DNA from: Paenisporosarcina indica
Lineage (GTDB): Bacteria; Bacillota; Bacilli; Bacillales_A; Planococcaceae
Length of the DNA stretch: 64,000 nucleotides
Direction: 5' to 3'
Assembly (NCBI RefSeq): GCF_001939075.1
Contig: NZ_MPTA01000001.1
Coordinates: forward strand, 930,001-994,000
In this document: piece by piece, positions 17,843 through 27,900 of the stretch
Numbering within the stretch: the first letter of the stretch is position 1
How the letters are laid out: each line of letters starts with the position of its first letter
Notes under the pieces: generated by a model
The model's input: only the letters and a program-made list of their open reading frames with translations
Told to the model about the DNA's origin: nothing
Database searches by the model: none
Program-made: the position numbers and the translations under genes

Positions 17843-18870
17843 TCTTGCACGCCATCCTTTACTATAGAAATAAAATACTTTAATGAAATAACATCAAAAT
17901 CAAAACTTTGTTCAACCAATAAAGGATTTAGTTTTTGAAAAACTATATTAATATCATCATTAGGATTTGAAGAAATTGTTGAGTAAACATTTTCAAACAA
18001 GGCCCAAAATTTCTCTGCACGGTTTTTATTAAAGAGTGCCCTAGATAAAACGAACTGACAATCTTCTAAAACAATTTTTCTTTTTTCAACTGGGGCTCTA
18101 TTTAAAGTTGAAATAAATGAAAATGGCACGCCCTTATCAAATGGATTTCTATTAATTATTCTCCCTAAAACTAATAATTTTATTTCACTACTAGTCATAT
18201 GATGATAGTAATCAAGGGCTTCAAAACTCATTTCAATAGTTATATTTTCAACTACGCCTATATTTTTTTTGCTGGACTGTTGATCCCTTATTTCATTAAA
18301 AATTGCATTAAGAATTTCTTCATTCGGGATTATGCCTGGATGAATTTTAACGATTGATTTAACGTATTCACTTGGTTTTTTATCATCAACAATGAATTGT
18401 ACTTTATCTAAAAATGCATCAATTTCTTCATCAGTTATAGAATCATAATCAATATATGTTTTTTCTTTAGACTCCTCAAGAAGGCCTTCTTTAATCTTAT
18501 TAAGTGACTCAGGTTTTATATTGCTAATATCAAATATATTTAGAGAACTATCAATACGGACTGTGTTTGATACACCCCCAAGAAAAAGAAGATAATAACT
18601 AAATTCTATCTCACTGCGGAAATTTTTAAATAAAGTAACTAACTCTTTACCTATGGCTTTTGGAGATGAAGTTTTAGCACCTTTGGATTGTATATCCCAA
18701 AGTTTTTTCCCCATTTTATCCATACCTGTTAAATCATTAAAAAAATCAACTACAAAGAAATATATATTATTACTGTCACTTCTAAAATTCATTAAATACA
18801 ATAAAGCTTTGGTTTCATATTCAGCACCTGAAGGTCTTAGTCTTTCTGAAGATGTCACTTTATAACTCAT
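17839..18870 (-). CDS. Putative PD-(D/E)XK nuclease (Cap4/DUF4297-like), partner of SMC ATPase
   Basis: A 343-residue protein beginning SGAEYETKALLYLMNF.., with Glu17, Asp42 and the WDIQSKG motif (D59-x-Q-x-K63). This is the arrangement of Cap4/DUF4297-type restriction-fold nucleases, where Q/E-x-K is the active site. The remaining ~270 residues are helical and unrecognised. ATG follows AAGGAG. It is the first gene of the operon with the ATPase. The likely role is the DNA-cutting effector of an anti-phage module; the fold is inferred from a short motif only. Confidence 0.6.
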   Translation of the reverse strand: MSYKVTSSERLRPSGAEYETKALLYLMNFRSDSNNIYFFVVDFFNDLTGMDKMGKKLWDIQSKGAKTSSPKAIGKELVTLFKNFRSEIEFSYYLLFLGGVSNTVRIDSSLNIFDISNIKPESLNKIKEGLLEESKEKTYIDYDSITDEEIDAFLDKVQFIVDDKKPSEYVKSIVKIHPGIIPNEEILNAIFNEIRDQQSSKKNIGVVENITIEMSFEALDYYHHMTSSEIKLLVLGRIINRNPFDKGVPFSFISTLNRAPVEKRKIVLEDCQFVLSRALFNKNRAEKFWALFENVYSTISSNPNDDINIVFQKLNPLLVEQSFDFDVISLKYFISIVKDGVQE

Positions 18871-19080
18871 ATTTATTTATACTCCTTTTTACCTATAATC
18901 AGCTTTATAATTTTACCCATAAATTTCTTTTTATTAAATATCGCGAACCAAAAATAAATATCCTTGCAAAAAGAGCTTGCTTAAAGAAGCTTCGTTTCTT
19001 TTTTCTTAATTCAGTTATAGCAGTATTCATTAAGGAACAATGCATGCGACAAGTATTCTATAAGTAAAGAAGAAGCCGAA

Positions 19081-19120
19081 GAAACCCTGCGTGGTAATTA
19101 ATATTACTAGGCAGGGTTTC
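19081..19120 (-). terminator. Terminator after the OLD-family gene
   Basis: GAAACCCTGC/GCAGGGTTTC outer stem with inner TAAT/ATTA, directly after the stop codon. Confidence 0.75.
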
Positions 19121-19122
19121 AA

Positions 19123-20805
19123 TTATTTTGTTACAGATAAATTTTCAAAAGAATTTTTAAAAAGTGAATCGTAATCTTCTTCAGAATCAATTATTTTGAA
19201 GTTACCTAGAAATACTGCATTTGAATTATTAATATTTTCAAATAAATTTTCTAAGTATAGTTTAGCATGTCTATGTTCAGGCTCTTGTTCAGTTACTATA
19301 TTGTATATATTTTTAGTTTTTTGACCATTAGAGATATTATCCAATCCTAAAGCATTCTCAAAATTTGATAGAGAAGCTATTATAGTTATATTTTTTGAAT
19401 CTAGGCTTGTACACTTTTGTTTATAAATATTTTTACATTTTGTGAGTTGAGTTTTTAATTTTTGAACCGTGTCTTTGTCGTTATCTATATCGTGTATGAC
19501 CGAATAGTCACTTTTAAACTGGTTAAGTATTTTCATTAAAGTTACAATGGTATCTTTTCCTCTAGCTCTTATAATATGATAGTTTGAAATATTATTGTTT
19601 TTCATAAGAGTTTTAAGTGCAATATATTCTGTGTCACCTTCAACAATAATTATATTGTCTGCAAAGAAAAATTCGTTTACGAAGGAATCAACATAATTGA
19701 GAATTTTCATGTTTTTAAAATCATCGGAATCAAACTTCTCTTTATCTGAGGTATATAGTTCAATAGCTTCATTAGAGTGAATTCTAAATATTTGTAGGCT
19801 AGTATGAGTTTCCGACAAATTTATTAAGATAGGTGAATGTGTAGAAATTATTAAGGGCATTTCTTCACCAATTTTATATAACGCATCACTTAATCCTCTA
19901 ATTGCTTCTGGATGTAGAAAGGCTTCGGGCTCATCGATTAATAATAATTTATTTTCTATATTTCCAAGTAAATTTGCTTGAATCATATTTTGGATTAAAA
20001 AAATAAGACTCATTCTTTGTAGCCCTGTTCCTTGATCTTGCAAATGCATTGAACGTTCCTTATAATGAACAAAAACATTTGAATCTGTGTATTTTAGCAT
20101 ATCCTTGTAGGTGAAGTTTGTACTTTCTGCTCCTACAACTTCAATTGATAAATCTGGATTAGAAAACAATTTTTTTAAATTATTGCTAGCTTTTTCATTG
20201 ATTAATGACAGTGATTTATCAGTATCCTCTTTTAATCTTTTTATAAATTCTGGTAAAGAATTAATTAATTCTCGATATTGATTAGTGAGTGCATCTCCAT
20301 CCTCTAGAGAACCCTTGACTATTTTCAATAAATCATTTTCCATTGCATTTTGGTAAATATTCTGAACTTGTTTATTTACATCCTCAATTGTCATATATGG
20401 AGTTATATAATATGGAGGATTAGAATGAATCCAGCTAATTATTTCGTGATTTAGGGACTTATTTGTCATTACTTTATCTTTAAAATAGTATTTAGGAGCA
20501 GTCTCTATTGAATAAACTTTTTTAATTGATATTTCTTCAATTTGTTTGGAACCTTCTTCTCCTTCAATTTCTCTTTCAAACGTTGCTATTAGTTCAATTT
20601 CTCGTTCCTGATTATAGAAACAATTCCTTGGAATTGTTTTTGCTTTATTTTCATTCATAAAAAAACTATTAATTGCTTCTAAGAAGGTTGACTTACCTGT
20701 ATTATTCCTTCCTGTTAATATAGCGATAGAATCAGTCCGAAAATTAATAGAGAAATTGTTTTTGAAAATTTTATAATTCTGTACAGAGAATTTTATTAAT
20801 TTCAT
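19123..20805 (-). CDS. OLD-family ATP-dependent endonuclease (ABC ATPase + TOPRIM)
   Basis: A 560-residue protein: Walker A GRNNTGKST (32-40), signature-like LQDQGTGLQRM, Walker B LLLIDEPEAFLHP, H-loop STHSP, then a TOPRIM domain starting IIIVEGDTEY (~388) with the DxD motif HDIDND. OLD/GajA-type nucleases degrade DNA and act in anti-phage defence. GajA needs a GajB helicase, and none is adjacent, so this looks like a stand-alone class 1 OLD. GAGGTG precedes the ATG. It has its own terminator. Confidence 0.88.
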   Translation of the reverse strand: MKLIKFSVQNYKIFKNNFSINFRTDSIAILTGRNNTGKSTFLEAINSFFMNENKAKTIPRNCFYNQEREIELIATFEREIEGEEGSKQIEEISIKKVYSIETAPKYYFKDKVMTNKSLNHEIISWIHSNPPYYITPYMTIEDVNKQVQNIYQNAMENDLLKIVKGSLEDGDALTNQYRELINSLPEFIKRLKEDTDKSLSLINEKASNNLKKLFSNPDLSIEVVGAESTNFTYKDMLKYTDSNVFVHYKERSMHLQDQGTGLQRMSLIFLIQNMIQANLLGNIENKLLLIDEPEAFLHPEAIRGLSDALYKIGEEMPLIISTHSPILINLSETHTSLQIFRIHSNEAIELYTSDKEKFDSDDFKNMKILNYVDSFVNEFFFADNIIIVEGDTEYIALKTLMKNNNISNYHIIRARGKDTIVTLMKILNQFKSDYSVIHDIDNDKDTVQKLKTQLTKCKNIYKQKCTSLDSKNITIIASLSNFENALGLDNISNGQKTKNIYNIVTEQEPEHRHAKLYLENLFENINNSNAVFLGNFKIIDSEEDYDSLFKNSFENLSVTK

Positions 20806-20964
20806 ATTCGCACCTCAAATCTAATTTATTTTAAAAATGGAAGGTAGAGTAGAAATAACATAGTCTCATTCAAGGTCATTTGCCAGGACTTGAATGGACC
20901 TCCTCTACTTCTTTTCTAAAATGCATATGTTGGTAGTTCTATTTCTAACTAGATGGAAATTCAG

Positions 20965-22101
20965 TTAAAACAACGATAACTCTTGTTGTATTTTAGGACT
21001 TTGGTTAATTTCATGTTTTTCCTGATATGGATTCACATAAAAAATACAATCCTCGTGATTCGACGATTCATCAATAATTAGATTCCCATTATCAACTTGC
21101 TGCCTCAAAGCAACGAGCACATCAAAATAAATATACGGTCTTCCTAAAGTACTTATGGAAATACGTTTATCAACGTCAAAATTATTCACCATAATCCAAC
21201 TAATCTCTACCGCACTATGTACACCATTCAACACAAATGCATAAGCAATATCCTCTAATTTTGCCCCATAACCAACCATTTCTTTGGAAGATTTAATAAG
21301 ATTTGCCTCTTGATTTTTCTTTTTTTGCAGAAGTTTTTCCTTGTACTCATTTTCTAGCTGTATCCTTTTGATTTCCGCTTCACGATGAGCCTTTCTTTCA
21401 GCTTCCAACAAATCCTCGATCTGTTTCTTTTCTCGTAGTAGATTTTCAATTCGATCGTTTTCCTGTCGTCGTTTTTCGAGTTCAATTTCAACTTGAATTT
21501 TTCGTTTTTCCTCCATAATAGCTTCCATTTGTTTTTCAAAATACTTATTTAACCGATTGATTTGGCGGTCTAGTAAAGGGACATTAACCTCGATATGCTT
21601 TACTATTATTTTAGGAACTACTGTATTATCAGGTATTTTTTTATAATATTCATGACCATAATAGTCATGCTCTATTTTCCAAAGTAGTTCATCAAGTTCA
21701 TGGTCCACCTTGTCTAACTCATTGATGACACCATCAATATCTTTCACATCAATATTCAGGAAGGTACTCAAGTGATCTCTCCCATATTGAATCGTTCTTC
21801 CTGTTTTCTGATGCTCTACAGTAAACTGGTAGCGTAACCCTCGACCACATGCACATTGACCACCGAGATTACCTAATCCAAAATCAAAAAAATCAATTAT
21901 CATCCAATCCACGACATTCTTTTCATCTTCTTCAAGTGCAGTGTCTACAGACTTGATTGCTGAGATTTTTTCGTCCCTCATTGCATTTTCAAAGATAGTA
22001 CGCCTACCACGCTTTACCTCGTTCTCTAAAAAATCACGTTGCTCAATAGTAACTAATGACAGCAGTTGTTCCCTTTCTTTTATAGAAAGCCTATTATACA
22101 T
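20965..22101 (-). CDS. Coiled-coil protein with CxC...H motif, function unknown
   Basis: A 378-residue protein. The N-terminal helical part is followed by CACGRGLRYQFTVEH..GRTIQYGRDHL (about 83-115), like a half zinc ribbon. A basic/acidic coiled coil rich in E/K/R follows (~185-275), then a C-terminal domain (EDIAYAFVLNGVHSAVEISWIM) that could be a helix-turn-helix. ATG 22101 is 7 nt behind GGGG. Similar CxCG modules occur in phage and mobile-element proteins. I do not recognise the family with certainty (it might be DUF3895-like). Its position between an OLD nuclease and a restriction remnant supports a defence-island context. Confidence 0.6.
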   Translation of the reverse strand: MYNRLSIKEREQLLSLVTIEQRDFLENEVKRGRRTIFENAMRDEKISAIKSVDTALEEDEKNVVDWMIIDFFDFGLGNLGGQCACGRGLRYQFTVEHQKTGRTIQYGRDHLSTFLNIDVKDIDGVINELDKVDHELDELLWKIEHDYYGHEYYKKIPDNTVVPKIIVKHIEVNVPLLDRQINRLNKYFEKQMEAIMEEKRKIQVEIELEKRRQENDRIENLLREKKQIEDLLEAERKAHREAEIKRIQLENEYKEKLLQKKKNQEANLIKSSKEMVGYGAKLEDIAYAFVLNGVHSAVEISWIMVNNFDVDKRISISTLGRPYIYFDVLVALRQQVDNGNLIIDESSNHEDCIFYVNPYQEKHEINQSPKIQQELSLF

Positions 22102-22420
22102 GAGCATTCCCCTCTCAAAACATCTCTACTATGTACAGAAAATTATAATTAAATTCTACTATGGATAATCATACCATTTATTACTAAATTACTATATCCT
22201 AATTTAAGTAATACACCCATTAGTTCATGAAAGATATGTTTTGCCCTACCTCGATTTGCAGAAAAGAATCCAGAACCACAAATACCTCTAATTCTGTTTT
22301 GTTTTTTGGTCATTAGTTACAGATAAAAATTCGTTATAATACTTTTTTACATGACTCCCCTATAAACAAAAATTCTTTATCTACACCCATAGATAATGCT
22401 TTAGATTAATAAAAAAATGC
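22102..22420. other. Intergenic, nothing recognised
   Basis: AT-rich region with no supported frame on either strand. Confidence 0.4.
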
Positions 22421-22423
22421 AGC

Positions 22424-22452
22424 AAAAAAGAAGGAGATTCTCATCTCCTTCT
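22424..22452 (-). terminator. Terminator after restriction-subunit remnant
   Basis: Minus-strand GAAGGAGAT/ATCTCCTTC stem followed by TTTTTTGC. Confidence 0.8.
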
Positions 22453-22489
22453 TCGCTATCTCTAATACCATCGTTTTTGATAGCACATT

Positions 22490-23229
22490 TTATAAAAGTT
22501 TTTTATGGAAATCTTCACGAAATTCTTGTTTGAGTGTACTATCGTCAGTATAAAATTTCAGACCGATTAATCGGACTTGATCATTTTCGCTCAAAACTTC
22601 AATATCTTCTCTGGTAGTTAATGACAACAAGAATTTTTGTTTCCACTCGTCATGTACCAGTAGGTTACCTCCTTTCGGCTCAATGAACACCTGATACGTA
22701 TAATCCATATCCTTTAGATACAATAAGAAGTCCGGCATAAACCCTCTCACACCGTCAATCTCGACAATCTTCACTTTCCGTTCATTTCGAATCAGATACA
22801 CTTCCTCATATCGATCTCTTAAAGCTTCGACATAGTCATTCACAAAATCAATCAAGTTGCTTTCTAAACCGTTCACAATGGCTTGATCGTAAATATACCA
22901 ATCATGGTCACGCATATTTCGAGTACGAATTACTTGAGTTACGTTAATCCGACGATTCACTTTATTCAGCTCAACCACATAATCATCAATTAACTGAGAA
23001 ATAGCCACCCCTTCAAAGACAGGCGTTCCTCGTTCCTTCATGTAATTGGCACGAATATTTTTTTCTGCATATGCAAGGAATCGTTCGACAATTGACAAGC
23101 GCTCTTTTGGTGACAGTTCTTCGACTGTCATTCCTTGAGGAAGCGATAAGTTGATTTTTAATTCGCCTAAGAATAATGAATCTTCGATGAATTGCTTTAT
23201 GCTGTAATGCTTGGCATGTAGGCTTTCAA
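22490..23229 (-). pseudogene. 5'-truncated type III restriction enzyme (Res) C-terminus
   Basis: The frame is open from 23229 (just after a TAA) through 22490 and matches the end of type III Res subunits. It contains GFMPDFLLYL..QVFIEPKGG, the PD..ExK endonuclease site, apparently intact. The helicase motor and the Mod methyltransferase are absent. An ATG at 23131 could give a 213-residue nuclease-domain protein, but homology starts upstream of it (LESLHAKHYSIKQFIEDSLFL), so it is a deletion remnant. The truncation point abuts repeat copy A. Confidence 0.75.
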
Positions 23230-23239
23230 GTTATGAAAC

Positions 23240-23365
23240 CTAAAAAATATATTTTCAGAAAAATTAAAGTATTTAGTTACTTCATTTTTCATTTTTTATT
23301 CCATTGACTAATCCCTTCGTATGCGAATGTAACGTTTTCCTACAAGTGTTACTTTCGATAAATGC
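23240..23365. repeat. Mobile-type repeat, copy A (partial)
   Basis: Shares ~105 bp with copy C (36485-36595): TTCAGAAAAnTTAAAGTATTT, TTATTCCATTGA, then the GCGAATGTAAC...GTTAC hairpin. It ends inside the hairpin's right arm and lacks the downstream part found in copies B and C. Confidence 0.75.
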
Positions 23366-23455
23366 AAAACTTTTAATCCGGTTCTAGCGTAAATGTAGCT
23401 TTTGTTGACATACCCCTTGAATCTAAACTTCACTTTATTCTAAAAAAAGAAAAAG

Positions 23456-23472
23456 CTGCCCTGTAAAGGCAG
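23456..23472 (-). terminator. Short GC-rich hairpin before a T-rich stretch
   Basis: CTGCC/GGCAG stem, minus strand followed by CTTTTTCTTTTTTT. A near-identical hairpin ends the SUKH gene at 40208-40230. Confidence 0.55.
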
Positions 23473-23545
23473 TCGGATCTTCGACTAAAGCATTCCTTAG
23501 TTAAAGATTACCAAATTAATTTATTTCACTTTAAGTCGCACATTA

Positions 23546-23590
23546 AAAAGGAAAGACGGAAAAAGCACTTAAACTTTCTTCCGTCTTCTT
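23546..23590 (-). terminator. Terminator after the M1 peptidase domain
   Basis: GAAGACGGAA...TTCCGTCTTTCC, then TTTTT on the minus strand. Confidence 0.75.
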
Positions 23591-23626
23591 ATAGCAAATG
23601 ATTAAATATCTTTAGTCAATCTAAAT

Positions 23627-24913
23627 TCATTCTATGTTTAACCATTTCTCTTCAAAATCACTTTTGTCTTCTTCAAAGTATTCATTTAAGAAGTCAGCAA
23701 ATGTCTTACTGTCAACGTACTTAAACTTATATGCTTTGAAATACTCAGATAAGAATTGAAGTGCTTCCTCTTGCCCTCCATGGTCTTTAAAGAAATCCCT
23801 TAACAAAATCGGAGTTTTCCCATAGACAGTAGGCACATATTCAGCCTTTTCAAATTCGTCTAAAGCAAGATTTACAATTCCATTGATTGAACTAATCTGC
23901 GACAAATTATTTGCAAACTCATAACCAACTACTTCATTATATTTTTCTGTTAAGTACATAGACGTTACAAATTCAGTTAAGCCTTCATCTAACCACGCAT
24001 CTTTATGTGGATCATTTGATACCATGTAATAAAACCATTGATGTGCAATTTCATGAACAAGTGTATGTTCAAAATTTTGTTGATCATTCGAAACTTCAAT
24101 CACATTTGGATATTCCATTTGACCATTGTTTCCGATAATGTCTAATTCATGAAAAGGATTTTCTCCCAGGTTCGATTCTAAATAAGCATAAGCTTCTATC
24201 GCTGATTTAGACATTTCTTCTGAGAAGTCAGGTTTATCTGATGGTAAAAATACTCTTAAATTTGTATCATTCACTATTGCAGATTTACTCGTCCATTCTT
24301 TTGGATTTAACAGACCTAAGTAGAAATCCTTAATATTAGTTCCTTCTATCTTTCCTGAAGAAGCTGGAACAATGAGACCATCCTGTCCTGAACTTACAAC
24401 TAAATAATCTTTTGGAAGTTCATAATTCACTACATAATCCCCATAACTCGTATGATAGGATTCTCCTTTTATATCAAAGTCTTTAATGTTCCAGCCTTTT
24501 TGGTAATGTCCCAGCATTGGATACCACTGTGCCAAGTGAAAATTATCATTTACTTTAGATAAGCGAGTACCGTTTTCAGGTAATTCCAAAGTATAATTTA
24601 TTTTCACATTTTTCGTTTCACCTGGTAATAATTCGTTTGTAAGCTTTAGTAAAAGTTTATTGTTCGTTAAATCGTAAGGAATTTCTTCATCGCCCAAAGT
24701 AATCTGATTGATAGAAAAGTCTGCAGTATCATTGATGGATTCTGGTTTATTTTCCGCTGTAAACGCATTCGGAATAAAATAAAATCCGATGTCTTTCCAG
24801 GCATCTTGAGATTCATTCCTCACGGCAATTTCAGCACTGATATGGAATCTATTTTCCTCATCTAATTTAACATCTAGAAGATATGCCCCACTTGCCCCTG
24901 GGTTAATTGTTTC
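23627..24913 (-). CDS. M1-family metallopeptidase domain, reached by a -1 frameshift from the permease
   Basis: A ~428-residue gluzincin domain with HEIAHQW and the second zinc ligand in DEGLTEF, plus a beta N-terminal region (LLDVKLDEENRFHISAEIAV...DIGFYFIPNAF). Homology begins upstream of any start codon: the first possible start in frame is GTG 24823, without a ribosome site, and lies inside conserved sequence. The frame instead opens inside the 3' end of the permease gene, directly at the heptamer A AAA AAG (24919-24913). It is therefore either translated as a -1 fusion to the permease or is an accidental frameshift. M1 peptidases cleave N-terminal residues; the active site would be outside the membrane. 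Confidence 0.7.
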   Translation of the reverse strand, partial: ETINPGASGAYLLDVKLDEENRFHISAEIAVRNESQDAWKDIGFYFIPNAFTAENKPESINDTADFSINQITLGDEEIPYDLTNNKLLLKLTNELLPGETKNVKINYTLELPENGTRLSKVNDNFHLAQWYPMLGHYQKGWNIKDFDIKGESYHTSYGDYVVNYELPKDYLVVSSGQDGLIVPASSGKIEGTNIKDFYLGLLNPKEWTSKSAIVNDTNLRVFLPSDKPDFSEEMSKSAIEAYAYLESNLGENPFHELDIIGNNGQMEYPNVIEVSNDQQNFEHTLVHEIAHQWFYYMVSNDPHKDAWLDEGLTEFVTSMYLTEKYNEVVGYEFANNLSQISSINGIVNLALDEFEKAEYVPTVYGKTPILLRDFFKDHGGQEEALQFLSEYFKAYKFKYVDSKTFADFLNEYFEEDKSDFEEKWLNIE

Positions 24914-27900
24914 TTTTTTTGTGAGTTTTTTGGAATATGGATTTCAGCAACGTAATCTCCTGCCAGTGCTGCCACTCGAGCTAACAAGACAAAGTGAGAT
25001 TCTGCTTTTGGTACTTCATATGTTAAAATCACGCTGGTTTTACCCGGCGATCTAAAATTGAAATTATTCTTCCAATTACCTTTTTCGGTTACTTTCATAT
25101 TGATAATAGAGTATTCTTTTCCAGTTTTATCAATTACCTTAAAGCCTTGAGGTTTATAGGTAAAGCCACCCACATCTTTCGACTCCATGGTAATCGGAAT
25201 TGAAATTAATTGATTATTTTCGTTTGGTAAGACAATGTTGGTTGGGGTTTCAACCAATTCACCAAACTTAAACTCTCTATCTATATCTTCTCCTAACACA
25301 AAAGAGCGATGGGCATTTTCTTTTAGCTCTTCAAACACTGCATTGCTAGGTTCATCTTTTTCCTTCACTTCCTCGATTACATCATTACTCTTAGATGAAA
25401 CAGGTAACAAAGTTCCTTTTGTTCCTTCTGATACTGATGTTCCAACTACTTTTCCAGAGGATGTACTATCGTTATCAGGTATGGCATAAATGAACAAGGA
25501 TAGTATTCCCACAATTAATCCTACCCCCGCTGTACCGATAGCCCACTTAAATTGTTTCTCAACTTTTTTTGAATTTTGGAGTACCCCACTTATAGCTTGG
25601 TATGGTAAAATGCGTGCTGCTTTTCCAGCAGGCAATACAGCACCTATTACCCCAGTTGTGATCGGAATAAGGATGGTTGAGAATAAGAAGACAAATTCTT
25701 CGGTAGGCATTTCACCATACATGCGATAAATAATAATCAACGCAATTCCTAGACCAAATATCCCCGCTAAAAGACCACTCATAGCACCTTCCAACAACAC
25801 AAGAAGGCGAATTCCTTTATTATGCCAACCCGTAGCTTTCAAAACAGCTATCTGCGGTTGCCGTTCAGCAACATTTTGCCACATGATTTCGGTTGTGGTT
25901 AATACAGCTATGAGAAGTGCAACCCCCATCGCCACGTAATGCATCATACCAACTTCAAGTGCGACAAATTCACCTAGCCAAGTAGCATATAGAACACCCT
26001 TCAATCTAAATGTCACGAAGAGAAAGAAGATAAAAAGGCTCGTAGGGACAGCGATAGCGATAATGGACAGCAAACTCCGTTGCCATTGTGTAAACAAGTT
26101 ATTCATACTCATTCCAAGTACCGATTCGGCTCTGACAATTCGGTTGGTCCGTTTTGATACTTCCCCAGACCTCATTGACTCGTAAGGTTTGATTCGTTTA
26201 ATTAACCATATTGGAATGAGCGAACCTAGCCAGTAAATCGCTAAACCACTCACACCAATTAAGAAAACCCTCACTAGTGTGGTGTCTATGCTTCCTGAAA
26301 CAAGAAACGCTCCAAGAATTAACCAACTGATTAGCGCAACAAGCCCCCCTAATATGGTTGACTCTAAAAAGAGTAGTTTAGAAAGTTGTGAAGGTCTCCA
26401 TCCTAAAGATAGCAAAACTGCGAATTCTTTCTTCCTAGCAAATAACATGATAATGTTCGATGCAAACACATAAACAATTGCCACTAAAATCACACTAGCA
26501 ATGACTCCTGACATGCCGATTTTTGCTTCTTGGAAAATTGAGATGGATGATCCAAGTTTAATCCAAGGTTGCTGAACCCATCCAAGTGCTTTTTCACCGG
26601 CTAGACCAGGTAAGTGAGTCAAAGCATACTGAGGTGAAGATCCCAGTGTAATGTCTGTTATTAGACCCGTTTTCTCCTCGATTTCATTGGCAACCTTTTG
26701 TAAAAGAACTTCACTATCCTCATTCATCGTTTCTACACCTTTAACATTTACGCGAATTGCCGAAATCGGGGTATCCCCTAAGACACGCGCCGCTGCATCT
26801 AAGGTTGTTAAAACGAGAGGTGGTTTCGTTAAAAATCCATATGCATCATTTGTTGGTTTCATATCTTTAGGCGGATTGACTGGATTATTAGATGAATCCA
26901 TTACCCACTGAGCTTTTGCGGGAAAGTACGTCTCCATTGGCAATTCCGTTAGTGGATCTTTTGATACCTGCAAGTTCTGAGGATCAAAGACTCCAATAAA
27001 ATTCATGCGTAACTTTGGCCATTTGGAACTATCCTCGCTATAAGGATTAAATTGTCTATACATATTTTTTGTGTAAAAAAGTGAATCTTCAGGGAGCTTA
27101 AATGGCTCTACTTCATACGTATATGGCCATCTTTCTCCGTAAGGGCTCGTCACGGGATTATATTTGACCGTTGAGGGCTTTAGAGCGACCCAGACGGAAT
27201 CGGGGAGTCTCAGAATGCCAGCATCGGAAGGATTTAAAATCTTTTCTATTAGCATGCCATGAACGTCAGTTGTATTATAGGAATATTGTTTTACTTGTGT
27301 TCCTTTGATTGTATCTAAGTAGCTTTCTTTTCCTTTTTTTTGAATATCTACAATTGTTTCATGTTGATTAGTATCAAAAGGAATATCCATCTTTTCGATT
27401 GTATAAGTAATGTCAGAATCAACAAAATCTTGATTACTTATAATTACTGGAATCTGAATTTCCTCAAGCCCTTCAACAATTTCAAAATTAGTAAAGGAAT
27501 CATCCTCACTAAAATATCGACTGTTATCGCTTGTAACGATTGCCTGATCAATGCCAACTAAAGCTGCTTCAGCTTCTGGATCTATACCTGCAATCATTAC
27601 TTCTGTGCCGTAGGACAACGTGTACATTCCTGGAGTAACACCATAATCACTAGCATCCGGTGGGAACCAAGGACCAACAGTTACATAATTGTTGTATTCC
27701 TCTGTTTCTATTTTTGCACCTGTATTCGTTTTCTCTACGATTTTTACCCGATAAATTCCGGGTTCTTTAATATCTGGATCTTCCATTTCTACATGGTTAG
27801 TGCTAGAACCAATCATTGCGATTGGGGCTGCAATGTCCACACCCGAAATTTGTTTTATCTTCTCATATTGCTCAAGGCTTATTCCACCTTCCATTCCACT

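Noticed and set aside
19123-22101. Gabija system
   Set aside because: The OLD-type protein resembles GajA, but no UvrD-like GajB helicase is encoded next to it.
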